DNA from: Lachnospiraceae bacterium UBA1683 | GTDB lineage: Bacteria; Bacillota; Clostridia; Lachnospirales; Lachnospiraceae | Length of the DNA: 46,603 bases | Direction: 5' to 3' | NCBI GenBank assembly: GCA_002320245.1 | Contig: DCKD01000056.1 | Span: forward strand, 1 to 46,603 | Shown: in pieces, positions 30,581 to 38,618 of the stretch | Layout of the letters: each line of letters starts with the position of its first letter | Numbering within the stretch: the first letter of the stretch is position 1 | Program-made: the position numbers and the translations under genes | Notes under the pieces: generated by a model | Database searches by the model: none | What the model was told of the DNA's origin: nothing | What the model saw: the letters and a program-made list of their open reading frames with translations, nothing else

Positions 30581-33160
30581 TCAGGTCATATCGTCCCGTA
30601 GTGCATCAATGATATTTTCTTTTCTTATTTTGCTGACGGCATACATCATAGTGACAAATATGACAAGCAGCACACTGACCACGCTAATCCCGATACTCGC
30701 CCACGGCAGCGCAAAGTCAATCTCCTCCGTAACCACTCCTTTGTGGATAAGCCATGAAGAAATCACCGCCAGCGGAAGCCCGATAAGCAGCGCCCTCATG
30801 CCATAGAATGCGCACTCAAAGCGCATCATCTTGTCGAAATCCCGGTCGGACATCCCCACAGAACGAAGCATGGCAAGCTCCCGCCTCCGCAGCTTGATAT
30901 TCGTCGAAACCGTGTTGAACACATTGGCGGCAGCAATCAGGGAAATCATAATAATAAACGTATAGGCAAACACGTTGGCAACAAAAATATAACTTCGGTT
31001 TTCCTCAAGCACCTCAGACGTATCCGTCAGAAGATATGCGGATGTAATCCCCGCATCTTGAATCATCGTTTTCATATCAGCCGCCGACTGCGGGGAATCC
31101 TCTGACCGGAAGGTCATCCCCTTAACCTTGATATCCCCCGAAGAATCGGAAGGGGAAAGTTTCTCTTTAAGCGACCATGGAGCCATCACCTGGAAAAAAT
31201 ATGACGGATGCCCGGAAAGCTCTGTTGTCGGAGGGATATCAGGCGGCACGGTTTCGACAAATGTAACGCTTACACTCTGCTCCTGTCCCGTCTCCGGCTC
31301 ACCATTTATTTCCGGAGTGACGGCAAAATCCATGGAAGAACCGGTGAACATATTATTCATTGGCTCCTCCTTACGGCTGCTGTTGCCCTGCATTTGGGCG
31401 ACAGCAATCAGTTTTGCATTTTGTCCGGTATATTCTTCCGCGGGCAGTCCCACGTCTTTGATGATTTTCAGATAGGTTCTGTCATCAAGAAACTGGATTT
31501 CCATTGGCAGGCTCACCGTTTCACCCGTTGAATGTTCCTCTGCGGTTTCCCAGTAATCATCTGAGAGTCCGTCTGCAGGTACAGCACAGAAATACTTCAT
31601 AACAGCCTGATAGGAACTTCCGTTAACACCCCCGGCAGTTTTCATTTTGTCATAAAGCTTAAGCATCTCGCCATCATCCATATCCTGTGTTCCAAAACCG
31701 ATGTCATAATCGGTAACCACCTTTGCCTGTTCCGACATCTGTTTCAAATCCTTTACCAGGGCACTCGCCGATATAAACAGCACAATGCTCAGAACAAGCG
31801 ACAGCACAATGCTGCGATACCGCTTCTTGTTCCTTTTGAAATTCTTCAGCGCAAGAGTCCCTTCCAACCCATAAATGCGCCGGGCCAGTTTTGACGTTTT
31901 CACGGCTTCCGCTTCCACTTTTATCTCGTTTGTCTGGCGAATACACTCCATCACCGGCGTATTCGCAGCCTTTTTAGCCGGTATATATGCAGATATTAAA
32001 ATCGTAACCATGCTGACTGCGGCGGCGCCTGCAATTGCGAGAACGGACACATGCAGGGTAAGGGGAACATCGGTGCGGAAAACGTTACCCAAATTTCTGG
32101 CGACAACGGAAATCACAACCCCGATACTGCCCAAACCCACGAGAATGCCGATTGGGATGCCAACTGCCCCGATGCAGAGTCCCTCAAAGAGCACCGAATT
32201 CCGAAGCTGCTTTGCCGTTGCCCCCACGGAGGAAAGAATCCCTATCTGCTGTGTACGCTCGTTCAATGAGATACTGAAGGAATTGTGAATCAGAAAAACC
32301 GAGCCTATCATAATAATGGCAAGCACAACGCCGCCGAACGCGTACAAAAACGCATTGAATATCTTATCGGATGGATTGTCCGACAACCCAATTATACGCA
32401 GCACATCGTAATTCAGGATGTAAGCATGGCCAGCCGCTGCAGCGTCCACGTAGGAATGAACCCTGCGCGGGTTTTTTAAGGTGATAAACAAGCTGAGATT
32501 ATCCGCCGTGTCTGCTCCGTCCGTCCTTGTAATCAGGGTGTATCCCGGTGAAGAATCTTCCTCAAAAACAGGGGTTCCACAGATACCAACCACCGTGTAG
32601 GTCCTCGTATCCTGCGGCACAAAGGTTTCCTCTCCGGATGCGTAAGGCTCATTCTGACTGAGTTTCTTATCGCCATTCATGCGCTCTCCTACAACGAGGG
32701 GAAGTGTATCGCCCACCGCATAAGAAGCACCGCCGTCTGTCGTAGTCTTCCCCGAAATAAGAACCTCCCTGCTGTTTTCGGGAAGCCTGCCGGAAAGCAG
32801 GGTTATAGGCAGGGCATCAAAGGTTTCCTCGTTGAATCCGGCTATAAAAAGATACGGTTTCTCAGGATTTTTCCCACCGTAAAGCTTTGCATATCCGATA
32901 TTTTCAAATGTTACAGTGTCCGCAACCTGACTGTCTTTGGCTTGTTCGCGTGCAAAAGAGGATGATGCATCTAAAACCGCAACATGCCAGTCACCGTATT
33001 TCTGCGCCGCACCTTCTGCCATGAAGTTCAGCAGGGAAACGCCAAAGGTAGCGACTGCCGTAATCATGGCAGAAGACAGAACTACTCCGATAACCGTCAC
33101 TATTGTCCGTGTACGGCTCTTTTTCAGCCCCTGCAGGGCAATTTTATTGAAAATATTCAT
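30581..33160 (-). CDS. ABC transporter permease, FtsX/MacB type, two FtsX domains
   Basis: An 859-residue membrane protein with one helix at the N-terminus (RTIVTVIGVVLSSAMITAVA), a large extracytoplasmic domain, a three-helix FtsX block near residues 270-400 (AIIMIGSVFLIHNSFSISLN), a second extracytoplasmic domain after residue ~450, and a final three-helix block near 730-850. The Leu/Arg motif SVGMSDRDFDKMMRFE is the coupling helix to the ATPase. It overlaps the ATPase gene by 4 nt. Such pairs export peptides or lipids or detach antimicrobials; the cargo here is unknown. Confidence 0.88.
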   Translation of the reverse strand: MNIFNKIALQGLKKSRTRTIVTVIGVVLSSAMITAVATFGVSLLNFMAEGAAQKYGDWHVAVLDASSSFAREQAKDSQVADTVTFENIGYAKLYGGKNPEKPYLFIAGFNEETFDALPITLLSGRLPENSREVLISGKTTTDGGASYAVGDTLPLVVGERMNGDKKLSQNEPYASGEETFVPQDTRTYTVVGICGTPVFEEDSSPGYTLITRTDGADTADNLSLFITLKNPRRVHSYVDAAAAGHAYILNYDVLRIIGLSDNPSDKIFNAFLYAFGGVVLAIIMIGSVFLIHNSFSISLNERTQQIGILSSVGATAKQLRNSVLFEGLCIGAVGIPIGILVGLGSIGVVISVVARNLGNVFRTDVPLTLHVSVLAIAGAAAVSMVTILISAYIPAKKAANTPVMECIRQTNEIKVEAEAVKTSKLARRIYGLEGTLALKNFKRNKKRYRSIVLSLVLSIVLFISASALVKDLKQMSEQAKVVTDYDIGFGTQDMDDGEMLKLYDKMKTAGGVNGSSYQAVMKYFCAVPADGLSDDYWETAEEHSTGETVSLPMEIQFLDDRTYLKIIKDVGLPAEEYTGQNAKLIAVAQMQGNSSRKEEPMNNMFTGSSMDFAVTPEINGEPETGQEQSVSVTFVETVPPDIPPTTELSGHPSYFFQVMAPWSLKEKLSPSDSSGDIKVKGMTFRSEDSPQSAADMKTMIQDAGITSAYLLTDTSEVLEENRSYIFVANVFAYTFIIMISLIAAANVFNTVSTNIKLRRRELAMLRSVGMSDRDFDKMMRFECAFYGMRALLIGLPLAVISSWLIHKGVVTEEIDFALPWASIGISVVSVLLVIFVTMMYAVSKIRKENIIDALRDDMT

Positions 33161-33846
33161 TCCCGTGCCACCTGCCTCTCATCCCGCACTACTTTTCCAT
33201 CTGCAATGGTGATTATCCGGTCTGCCTGCAAGGCAATATTTTCGTCATGGGTGACAAGAACCAGCGTCTGCCCATATTTTTTATTGCTTTCCTTCAGCAG
33301 TTTGACAATTTCATGCCCGTTTCGGCTGTCCAGACTGCCAGTCGGTTCGTCGGCAAGCATGACCTGCGGTGCGTTCATCAGGGCACGCCCGATGGCAACA
33401 CGCTGCTGCTGACCGCCGGAAAGCTGGTTTGGCAAATGCACTCTGCGCTCTTCCAGCCCAAGCAGCTCCAACAAATCATTCAGCCGTTCCCTGTTTACTT
33501 TCCGCTTATCCATAAGGATTGGCAGCGTGATGTTTTCCACCACGTTCAGCGTGGGAACGAGGTTATGAAACTGATAAACCAGTCCCACCTGCCTCCTGCG
33601 GAACACGGCGAGCCTTTCATTGCTCTGGGCATACACATCCTGCCCGTTCAGATACACTTTTCCGCTTGTCGGCATATCCACACCTGCGATGATGTGAAGC
33701 AACGTGGATTTGCCGGAGCCGGAAGAACCGATAATTGCAGTAAATTCCCCCTTTTCGATGGTAAGCGAAACGTGATCCAACGCAGTAACCTGACTTTCGC
33801 CCTTACCGTAAACCTTGCACAAATCTTCAACTTTCAAAAACTCCAT
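33157..33846 (-). CDS. ABC transporter ATP-binding protein (MacB/LolD type)
   Basis: A 229-residue ATPase. Walker A GSSGSGKST (~residue 42), signature LSGGQQQRVAIGRALM, Walker B VMLADEPTGSLD and H-loop VTHDENIAL are all present. It energises the permease encoded next. The start is ATG 33846 after AAAGGAGG; the frame stays open 168 nt further upstream, but that part lies in the leader and reads as non-family sequence. The upstream promoter carries 22-bp direct repeats, pointing to control by the neighbouring two-component system. Confidence 0.93.
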   Translation of the reverse strand: MEFLKVEDLCKVYGKGESQVTALDHVSLTIEKGEFTAIIGSSGSGKSTLLHIIAGVDMPTSGKVYLNGQDVYAQSNERLAVFRRRQVGLVYQFHNLVPTLNVVENITLPILMDKRKVNRERLNDLLELLGLEERRVHLPNQLSGGQQQRVAIGRALMNAPQVMLADEPTGSLDSRNGHEIVKLLKESNKKYGQTLVLVTHDENIALQADRIITIADGKVVRDERQVARE

Positions 33847-34009
33847 TCTATGAGCCTCCTTTTTTGACTTACCATTCAGAACATAAGCCACATACCCGTC
33901 TGCCCGGTGCATTGTTACGCGAAAGGAAAGAACAGATGTCCGGGAAAAAGCAAAGACCGCAGCTTCGGTCCGCCTTTGCATTTTGCCACTGTCCTGAACC
34001 GTTACCCAT

Positions 34010-34110
34010 ATCATAGAACTTCCAACTTACATTTCGGTGACTTTTTTGTGAGAGATTCGTCACTTTTAGGCGGGGGATTCATCACTTTCCGGTGAGAGAT
34101 TCGTCACTTT
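34010..34110 (-). promoter_or_regulatory. ABC-transporter promoter with 22-bp direct-repeat operator
   Basis: Three copies of a 19-bp core (minus strand AAAGTGACGAATCTCTCAC) lie at 34092-34110, 34070-34088 and 34048-34066, exactly 22 bp apart; the middle copy differs at a few positions. A fourth, weaker copy falls at the same interval (34026-34044) and overlaps the -35 position (ACCGAA) of a TATGAT -10 (34015-34010). A poor -35 covered by phased repeats two helical turns apart is typical of a promoter activated by an OmpR-type regulator. The repeats reach into the last codons of the kinase gene. Confidence 0.65.
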
Positions 34111-35093
34111 GAAAAACGAACAGAAAATACTGCTCCTCCCCTCGGGTGATTTCTTGCAGTGATTGTCCCACCTTGCCGGGTTATAATGGTCTTGCAGAGC
34201 GCCAGTCCAATCCCATACCCCGCAGCACCCGAATTTTTCCCACGGTAGAACCTGTCAAACAGACGGGGTAAATCTTCTTTTTCAAAGCCCGCGCCGCTGT
34301 CATGGAACGTTATCTCGGTAAACAGCAAGGTGTCCTCACAGGCAATTTCAATCTTCCCATTATCACCCACGCTTTCCATACAGTTTTTAAAAATGTTCTG
34401 AATTACCTCTGAAAGCCAGCCGGAGTCGCCCTGGATGATGATTCCTTCCGGTATATCTATCTGTAAATCAACATGATGCAATTCCATCGGAATCTGAAAC
34501 GTGCGGAGCGCAACGCTTATCAGCCTGCCCACATCTATCTGCTCTCTTTGAAAAACAACAATCCCTGCGTCTAAACGGGATAATTTCAATAAGTAAGTCA
34601 CCAGCCAGTCCATCTGCGCAAACAATCCCTGCATATCCCGCAGCAAGGCCTTCCGCCCTCTTTCGTCAGGGCTATTCTTCAGCAAGGACAAAATCAGGTT
34701 TGCAGAAGTGAGCGGTGTGCGGAGCTGGTGGGCAATGTCGGCGAGAGAATCGGCAAGATGCTTTTTCTCTCTTTTCAATGCGTTGTTTTGCTCCCGAATG
34801 CGCAGCGTCATTTTCGTAATCTCGCTTTGCAGGATGGAAATCTCCCCCTCATCTGATTCACTGACAAACAATCGTTCATCATTATGAAGCACAAGGTCGA
34901 TTTGCTCTGAGATATCCGCAATGCTCTTGTATCGGGCTCTGGTAAAAAGAAAAAAAGCCGCTCCGAATGCAGCGGCAGAAACGAGCGCCAGAATTCCCGC
35001 CGCCGGATGAATGCCAAATCCCGCAATGACAGACGCTGCCGTTATGATAACAAATAAAACTGTAAACCTCTGAATTTCTCTATTCCGAAACAT
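34104..35093 (-). CDS. Sensor histidine kinase (two transmembrane helices)
   Basis: A 329-residue kinase. Two hydrophobic helices at residues ~10-50 with almost no extracytoplasmic loop are followed by HisKA with DSLADIAHQLRTPLTSAN (phosphorylated His122), the N-box (IQNIFKNCMES), and G-boxes HDSGAGFEKEDLPRLFDRFY and GYGIGLALCKTI. The tiny sensor loop suggests that it senses through the membrane or through the ABC transporter. It begins at ATG 35093 after GGGAGG, overlapping the regulator gene by 14 nt; an upstream ATG in that gene is rejected. Confidence 0.9.
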   Translation of the reverse strand: MFRNREIQRFTVLFVIITAASVIAGFGIHPAAGILALVSAAAFGAAFFLFTRARYKSIADISEQIDLVLHNDERLFVSESDEGEISILQSEITKMTLRIREQNNALKREKKHLADSLADIAHQLRTPLTSANLILSLLKNSPDERGRKALLRDMQGLFAQMDWLVTYLLKLSRLDAGIVVFQREQIDVGRLISVALRTFQIPMELHHVDLQIDIPEGIIIQGDSGWLSEVIQNIFKNCMESVGDNGKIEIACEDTLLFTEITFHDSGAGFEKEDLPRLFDRFYRGKNSGAAGYGIGLALCKTIITRQGGTITARNHPRGGAVFSVRFSK

Positions 35094-35766
35094 AGCTGCC
35101 TCCCAGTCGATATCCAGTCCCATGAACGGTCAGAATGATTTGTGGGTTCGCGGGGTCATTCTCGATTTTCTCCCGCAGGCGTTTGATATATACAGTCAAT
35201 GTATTGTTATTGACAAACTCGCCTGCTGCGTCCCACAACTCGTCCAACAGTCTGTCCCTCGTGATGATACTTTTGGGGTTGTTAATAAATACCAACAATA
35301 ACCGGTATTCTAATGCGGACAGAAAAACTTCTTTTCCATCTTTTTTCACAGTGCCATTGGCTGTATCAACAAGAAGTCCGCAGATTTCAAACGCAGAGGA
35401 AGAACGTCCGTATTTCCGAAGGGCAGTTCCAATCCGCGCAATCAATTCCCGCGGTCGAAAAGGTTTGGTGATGTAGTCGTCCGCCCCTATGTTCAGCCCG
35501 GTAACCACGCTTGCCTCATCACCGGAAGCCGTAAGAAAGATAACGGGAATATCCTGCATTTGTTTAATCTCTGTGCACACCGCAAAGCCGCTTCCATCCG
35601 GGAGGGAAATATCCACCAGCGCCAAATCAAACTTATCCCCGCCGAGCGTTCCTACAGCCTCTTTCTGCGTAGAAGCATGGGTAATGACAAATCCCTCCGA
35701 GCGCAGCAAAAGTGAGAGATTCTTCGCAATTTCCCTATCGTCCTCAACTAAAAATATCCGTTTCAT
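35080..35766 (-). CDS. OmpR-family response regulator
   Basis: A 228-residue regulator: a receiver domain with acidic pocket ED at 8-10, phosphorylated Asp52 (LALVDISLPDG), Thr and Lys switch residues (FLTASGDEA, YITKPF), and a winged helix ending in VHGTGYRL. It is first in a four-gene minus-strand cluster regulator-kinase-ATPase-permease, and overlaps the kinase gene. It is the natural candidate to bind the 22-bp repeats at 34026-34110. Confidence 0.93.
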   Translation of the reverse strand: MKRIFLVEDDREIAKNLSLLLRSEGFVITHASTQKEAVGTLGGDKFDLALVDISLPDGSGFAVCTEIKQMQDIPVIFLTASGDEASVVTGLNIGADDYITKPFRPRELIARIGTALRKYGRSSSAFEICGLLVDTANGTVKKDGKEVFLSALEYRLLLVFINNPKSIITRDRLLDELWDAAGEFVNNNTLTVYIKRLREKIENDPANPQIILTVHGTGYRLGGSYVSE

Positions 35767-35892
35767 TTATCTTTACCATCCTTGCCTTACCAGGTAAACC
35801 ATGTAGTTCCCATATTTCAAGTTCTATTTTCTCTCATTCAGAGAATTTTTTCAACCGAAAAAAAAATAATGGATAATCCGGATTCCTGTCTG

Positions 35893-36867
35893 CTAATTTT
35901 GCATTTTAATTTGTTCCCCGTGAATAAGCGGATACCGTACCAGATAAATACCGTCCAGATTCTCTTTGTACATATTTACTGCTGTAATCTGATGATTATC
36001 ATAAGTTGTATAGTAATAAACTCCTTTGTCAGTATTACAGCAGGATGTGTAAATTGTAATTTCATACTTTCCATCGCCGGCCTCGCAGCATCCCCTCTGC
36101 TGGTCAACAGCCCCCAGAATATGAAAAAACTGGCTGACGCTTTCAGATTCCGAATCATCGGAAACGGAATTCATTTTTATAAATGCCGCCCTGACAAAAC
36201 GGGATTGGGAGGATAAATCCCCTGGAAGCCCCAACGCTCCCATGCCGCGGCTATATGCGTGTAACGGCAGCCTATCAGAAAAATGATTCTGCGGAGCCTG
36301 CGGGGACAAATTCATATAATTATTCAACTGAAACATTTGCTCATCAAAAGGCGGATTGTTTGTTAAAACACCCACCGGATTGTCATATATCCTAATGCCT
36401 TCCCTGACCGATTCCACCGTTATAGCCTCATTACGGTCCGCAATAATCCAATGGAGCTGAGCCAATGGCAGCTCCCTGCTGAAAGGAGTATTGATGAGGT
36501 TTATTCTAGCCAACAAAACCCTCGCTTCTTTTACAGAAGCGCACTGGCAGAGAATCCATGGAATAAATTCAAACTGTGCCACATTGTCTTTGTTTGGCGC
36601 TTTTCTCTTGTATTCCGCATTTCCCACGAAATTGAGCCCTGCCATTCCAAGCCCTGTTTCATTAACCGCTTCATAATAAAGTGGATATTCCTCCACAACA
36701 TATGCCATACCAATCATTGCATAGTGTTTTTTCATCATCCCCATATTGCGAAAATAAAATGGATAATTACGCGGCGTTATTGTAACCTCATCTTCATAGG
36801 AAAAATCATAGTCCATCGTTCTGCCGAAATAGAAATCCTTTGTTTTATAAGTTGCTGCTGTGCACAT
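35893..36867 (-). CDS. bsh: Choloylglycine hydrolase / bile salt hydrolase
   Basis: A 324-residue Ntn-hydrolase. Met1 is followed by the nucleophile Cys2 (MCTAATY), which becomes the N-terminus after processing. Arg16 and Asp19 (FGRTMD), Asn79 (GLNF), Asn171 (VLTNNPPFDEQM) and an Arg near 223-226 (SSQSRFVRAAF) match the catalytic set of the family. It removes glycine or taurine from conjugated bile acids in the cytoplasm. GGAGG precedes the ATG. Penicillin V acylases share the fold; the gut-type sequence and the Asn79 context favour bile salt hydrolase. Monocistronic, with a TATGAT -10 at 36921-36916. Confidence 0.9.
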   Translation of the reverse strand: MCTAATYKTKDFYFGRTMDYDFSYEDEVTITPRNYPFYFRNMGMMKKHYAMIGMAYVVEEYPLYYEAVNETGLGMAGLNFVGNAEYKRKAPNKDNVAQFEFIPWILCQCASVKEARVLLARINLINTPFSRELPLAQLHWIIADRNEAITVESVREGIRIYDNPVGVLTNNPPFDEQMFQLNNYMNLSPQAPQNHFSDRLPLHAYSRGMGALGLPGDLSSQSRFVRAAFIKMNSVSDDSESESVSQFFHILGAVDQQRGCCEAGDGKYEITIYTSCCNTDKGVYYYTTYDNHQITAVNMYKENLDGIYLVRYPLIHGEQIKMQN

Positions 36868-37004
36868 AAAAACCTCCGTTCATTTCCGAGTTACCGTTCA
36901 ATTCCTGACAAGAGAATCATACCATACTACGCCGCCTGCTGCCATACAGAACAACTGCAATATTATCTTCACTATTCGACACAATACTTTCATGCAAAAA
37001 TAGT

Positions 37005-37034
37005 GCCCGCCGGAGAACTCAGTCTCCAACGGGC
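37005..37034 (-). terminator. Terminator of the four-helix-protein gene
   Basis: Minus-strand stem GCCCGTTGGAGA/TCTCCGGCGGGC (12 bp, wobble in the middle), loop CTGAGT, followed by ACTATTTTTG. It lies 52 bp past the stop at 37086. Confidence 0.75.
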
Positions 37035-37085
37035 ATCGCCTGTCTCCTGAGGAGGAGCCGGACTTCAATAGCCGTTTTTTTATGC

Positions 37086-37520
37086 TTATAAAAACTGACG
37101 GATATCAACGGCAAGCTTTTCCTCAAGATTTATCAGCCGTTTTGTAATGTCCTTGGTCCTCTCATCGGCGGCTTTATATTGGTTTAGGTATTTGTTAAGG
37201 GACTTTACACCCATATTGCAGCCGTCTGTCATTAAATCGGCAATGGTTTCATCCGATTCATTCATAACCAGTTTCACATTTGTCTTCATCCACGACATAC
37301 TTTTCGCCATCGGATTGGGTTCTCTTCCTTCATCATGGTAGTTATCTAAAAGAATCTGTATTTCTTCTTTCAGCTTATTGTGTTCGCTTTTACAATCCGC
37401 AAGATAATTCCGAAGTATCTCGTCGTGTACATAATCCAGGACACCATCAATAGACGCGACACCCATTTTAATACCGGCATCACATTCCCGCAGTAGTTTT
37501 ATCGTATCTGATTCAATCAT
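37086..37520 (-). CDS. Ferritin-like four-helix protein of unknown function
   Basis: A 144-residue, all-helical soluble protein with four predicted helices (IKLLRECDAGIKMGVASIDG, YLADCKSEHNKLKEEIQILL, MKTNVKLVMNESDETIADLM, and a C-terminal helix). The layout is like small ferritin-like/DUF2383-type bundles, but the metal-binding EXXH pair is only partly visible (SEHNK). It begins at ATG 37520 with AAAGGAG rather far upstream. Role unknown. Confidence 0.65.
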   Translation of the reverse strand: MIESDTIKLLRECDAGIKMGVASIDGVLDYVHDEILRNYLADCKSEHNKLKEEIQILLDNYHDEGREPNPMAKSMSWMKTNVKLVMNESDETIADLMTDGCNMGVKSLNKYLNQYKAADERTKDITKRLINLEEKLAVDIRQFL

Positions 37521-37609
37521 TGATCGTTGACAACTCCTTTTATTGTTTATGGATTAAGAAAATTATCCCCGTTTTTTCCAACATTATTCTGCCGTTTTGT
37601 AGTTGCAGT

Positions 37610-38248
37610 TTATTCACCCGCCTTCTTAACCGGATGACGGATTACTGTCTTCCATCTTTCCTGCGGTACTCTTCTGGAATCCGACAAATAGATTTCATGA
37701 TGCAGCCGCCCTCCACCAAAATCATTTTCATATCCATATTCCTGCAAGTACTGATCCATCTGTGCCACAGTCGCAGGTTCCTCATCAAATGTCCCTATAT
37801 GCATACACTGCACACACAAGCCCTCTGTAATCGTCAGAAATTCTACTTCTGAAAAGTCCTGCTTTTTCTTTTTTGCAGCTTCCGCTGTCGCCCAGTCGAA
37901 ATCTTCCTTTGTCACAAAATCCGGCAGACGGATAACAGATATCCAGTGAAAGTCTTTTTTCCTCGTATAATCAAATCCATTAATCCCCTCCTGCCACCAG
38001 AATCCTTCTAACGGAGGCACCACAAAATCAAAATACCCTTTGATTTTGTGATTGCCTTTTTTGCTCATTTTAATGGCAAACGCAACTCCGTATAACAGTC
38101 CGATTGCCTTTTTATATGCACCCTCCTCTTCATTTGGATCCCCGTTTCCTCTTACAGCAGTAAAATTCATCTTTGGAACATCCACAATCTCCGGTTTGTT
38201 CTTCGGCATATAAAATTCCCTGTATTCTTTCTTGTAATCAAATGCCAT
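37610..38248 (-). CDS. GyrI-like small-molecule-binding domain protein
   Basis: A 212-residue stand-alone GyrI-like (AraC effector-binding) domain: NFTAVRGNGDPNEEEGAYKK, then paired beta-alpha repeats with FWWQEGINGFDYT and CMHIGTFDEEPATVAQMDQY, and the ending HHEIYLSDSRRVPQERWKTV. Such proteins bind or hydrolyse small hydrophobic molecules without DNA binding. The ATG at 38248 follows GAGGAGG; two upstream in-frame starts are rejected. It overlaps the TIGR04076-type gene by 11 nt, so the two are co-translated. Confidence 0.85.
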   Translation of the reverse strand: MAFDYKKEYREFYMPKNKPEIVDVPKMNFTAVRGNGDPNEEEGAYKKAIGLLYGVAFAIKMSKKGNHKIKGYFDFVVPPLEGFWWQEGINGFDYTRKKDFHWISVIRLPDFVTKEDFDWATAEAAKKKKQDFSEVEFLTITEGLCVQCMHIGTFDEEPATVAQMDQYLQEYGYENDFGGGRLHHEIYLSDSRRVPQERWKTVIRHPVKKAGE

Positions 38249-38564
38249 TTCCTGCCTCCTCATAAAATTTTCCTTTATGAAAATTTTCGTTCCCAAGTTT
38301 CCTTGCAGTCAACCGGAACAGCACACAACCATCCGGGCACACAATATCCTTCACATATTTGCCGCTTCCACCGATATTCTCCAGATTTCCGCCGCTTCTG
38401 ACAGCCTCCATAACCGGAAACATAATCATCATTAGTTTCGGGCAGATTCCCTGCCCCTGCGCATTTACCGGACATCCATAGGTACAGGTATATCTGTCAT
38501 AAACAATATGAAACAAAATATGCATAAAATTGTATTGAAATCTATTCTTTTCACATTTTTTCAC
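38238..38564 (-). CDS. TIGR04076-type cysteine-rich small protein, N-terminus probably lost
   Basis: Residues ~30-100 match a small cysteine-containing family: YTCTYGCPVNAQGQGICPK, then DIVCPDGCVLFRLTARKLG. The first ~28 residues (KNRFQYNFMHILFHIVYDR) do not resemble the family, and the GTG start at 38564 has no ribosome site, so the 5' end looks replaced and this may be a pseudogene. It overlaps the following GyrI-like gene. Function unknown; the cysteines may bind metal. Confidence 0.55.
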   Translation of the reverse strand: MKKCEKNRFQYNFMHILFHIVYDRYTCTYGCPVNAQGQGICPKLMMIMFPVMEAVRSGGNLENIGGSGKYVKDIVCPDGCVLFRLTARKLGNENFHKGKFYEEAGNGI

Positions 38565-38571
38565 TTATATA

Positions 38572-38618
38572 AAATACAAATCGCAGCCACCAATTATGTG
38601 TGACCGCGATTCGTATTT
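38572..38618 (-). terminator. Terminator at the end of the sulfatase operon
   Basis: AAATACAAATCGC (38572-38584) pairs with GCGATTCGTATTT (38606-38618), 12 of 13 bp. The stem overlaps the sulfatase stop codon and is followed on the minus strand by TATTTTATAT. Confidence 0.65.

Noticed and set aside
30447..30806. Plus-strand frame of 119 codons at the end of the FtsX-type permease
   Set aside because: Mostly antisense to the permease C-terminus; the remainder covers a GC-rich GCCTTGC/GCAAGGC hairpin and has no start signal.
33847..34014. 56-residue N-terminal extension of the ABC ATPase
   Set aside because: It lies downstream of the promoter but reads as non-family sequence, and a strong AAAGGAGG sits just before ATG 33846.
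34026..34110. 22-bp repeats as a CRISPR or minisatellite
   Set aside because: There are no spacers, and their phasing over a promoter next to a response regulator fits an operator better.
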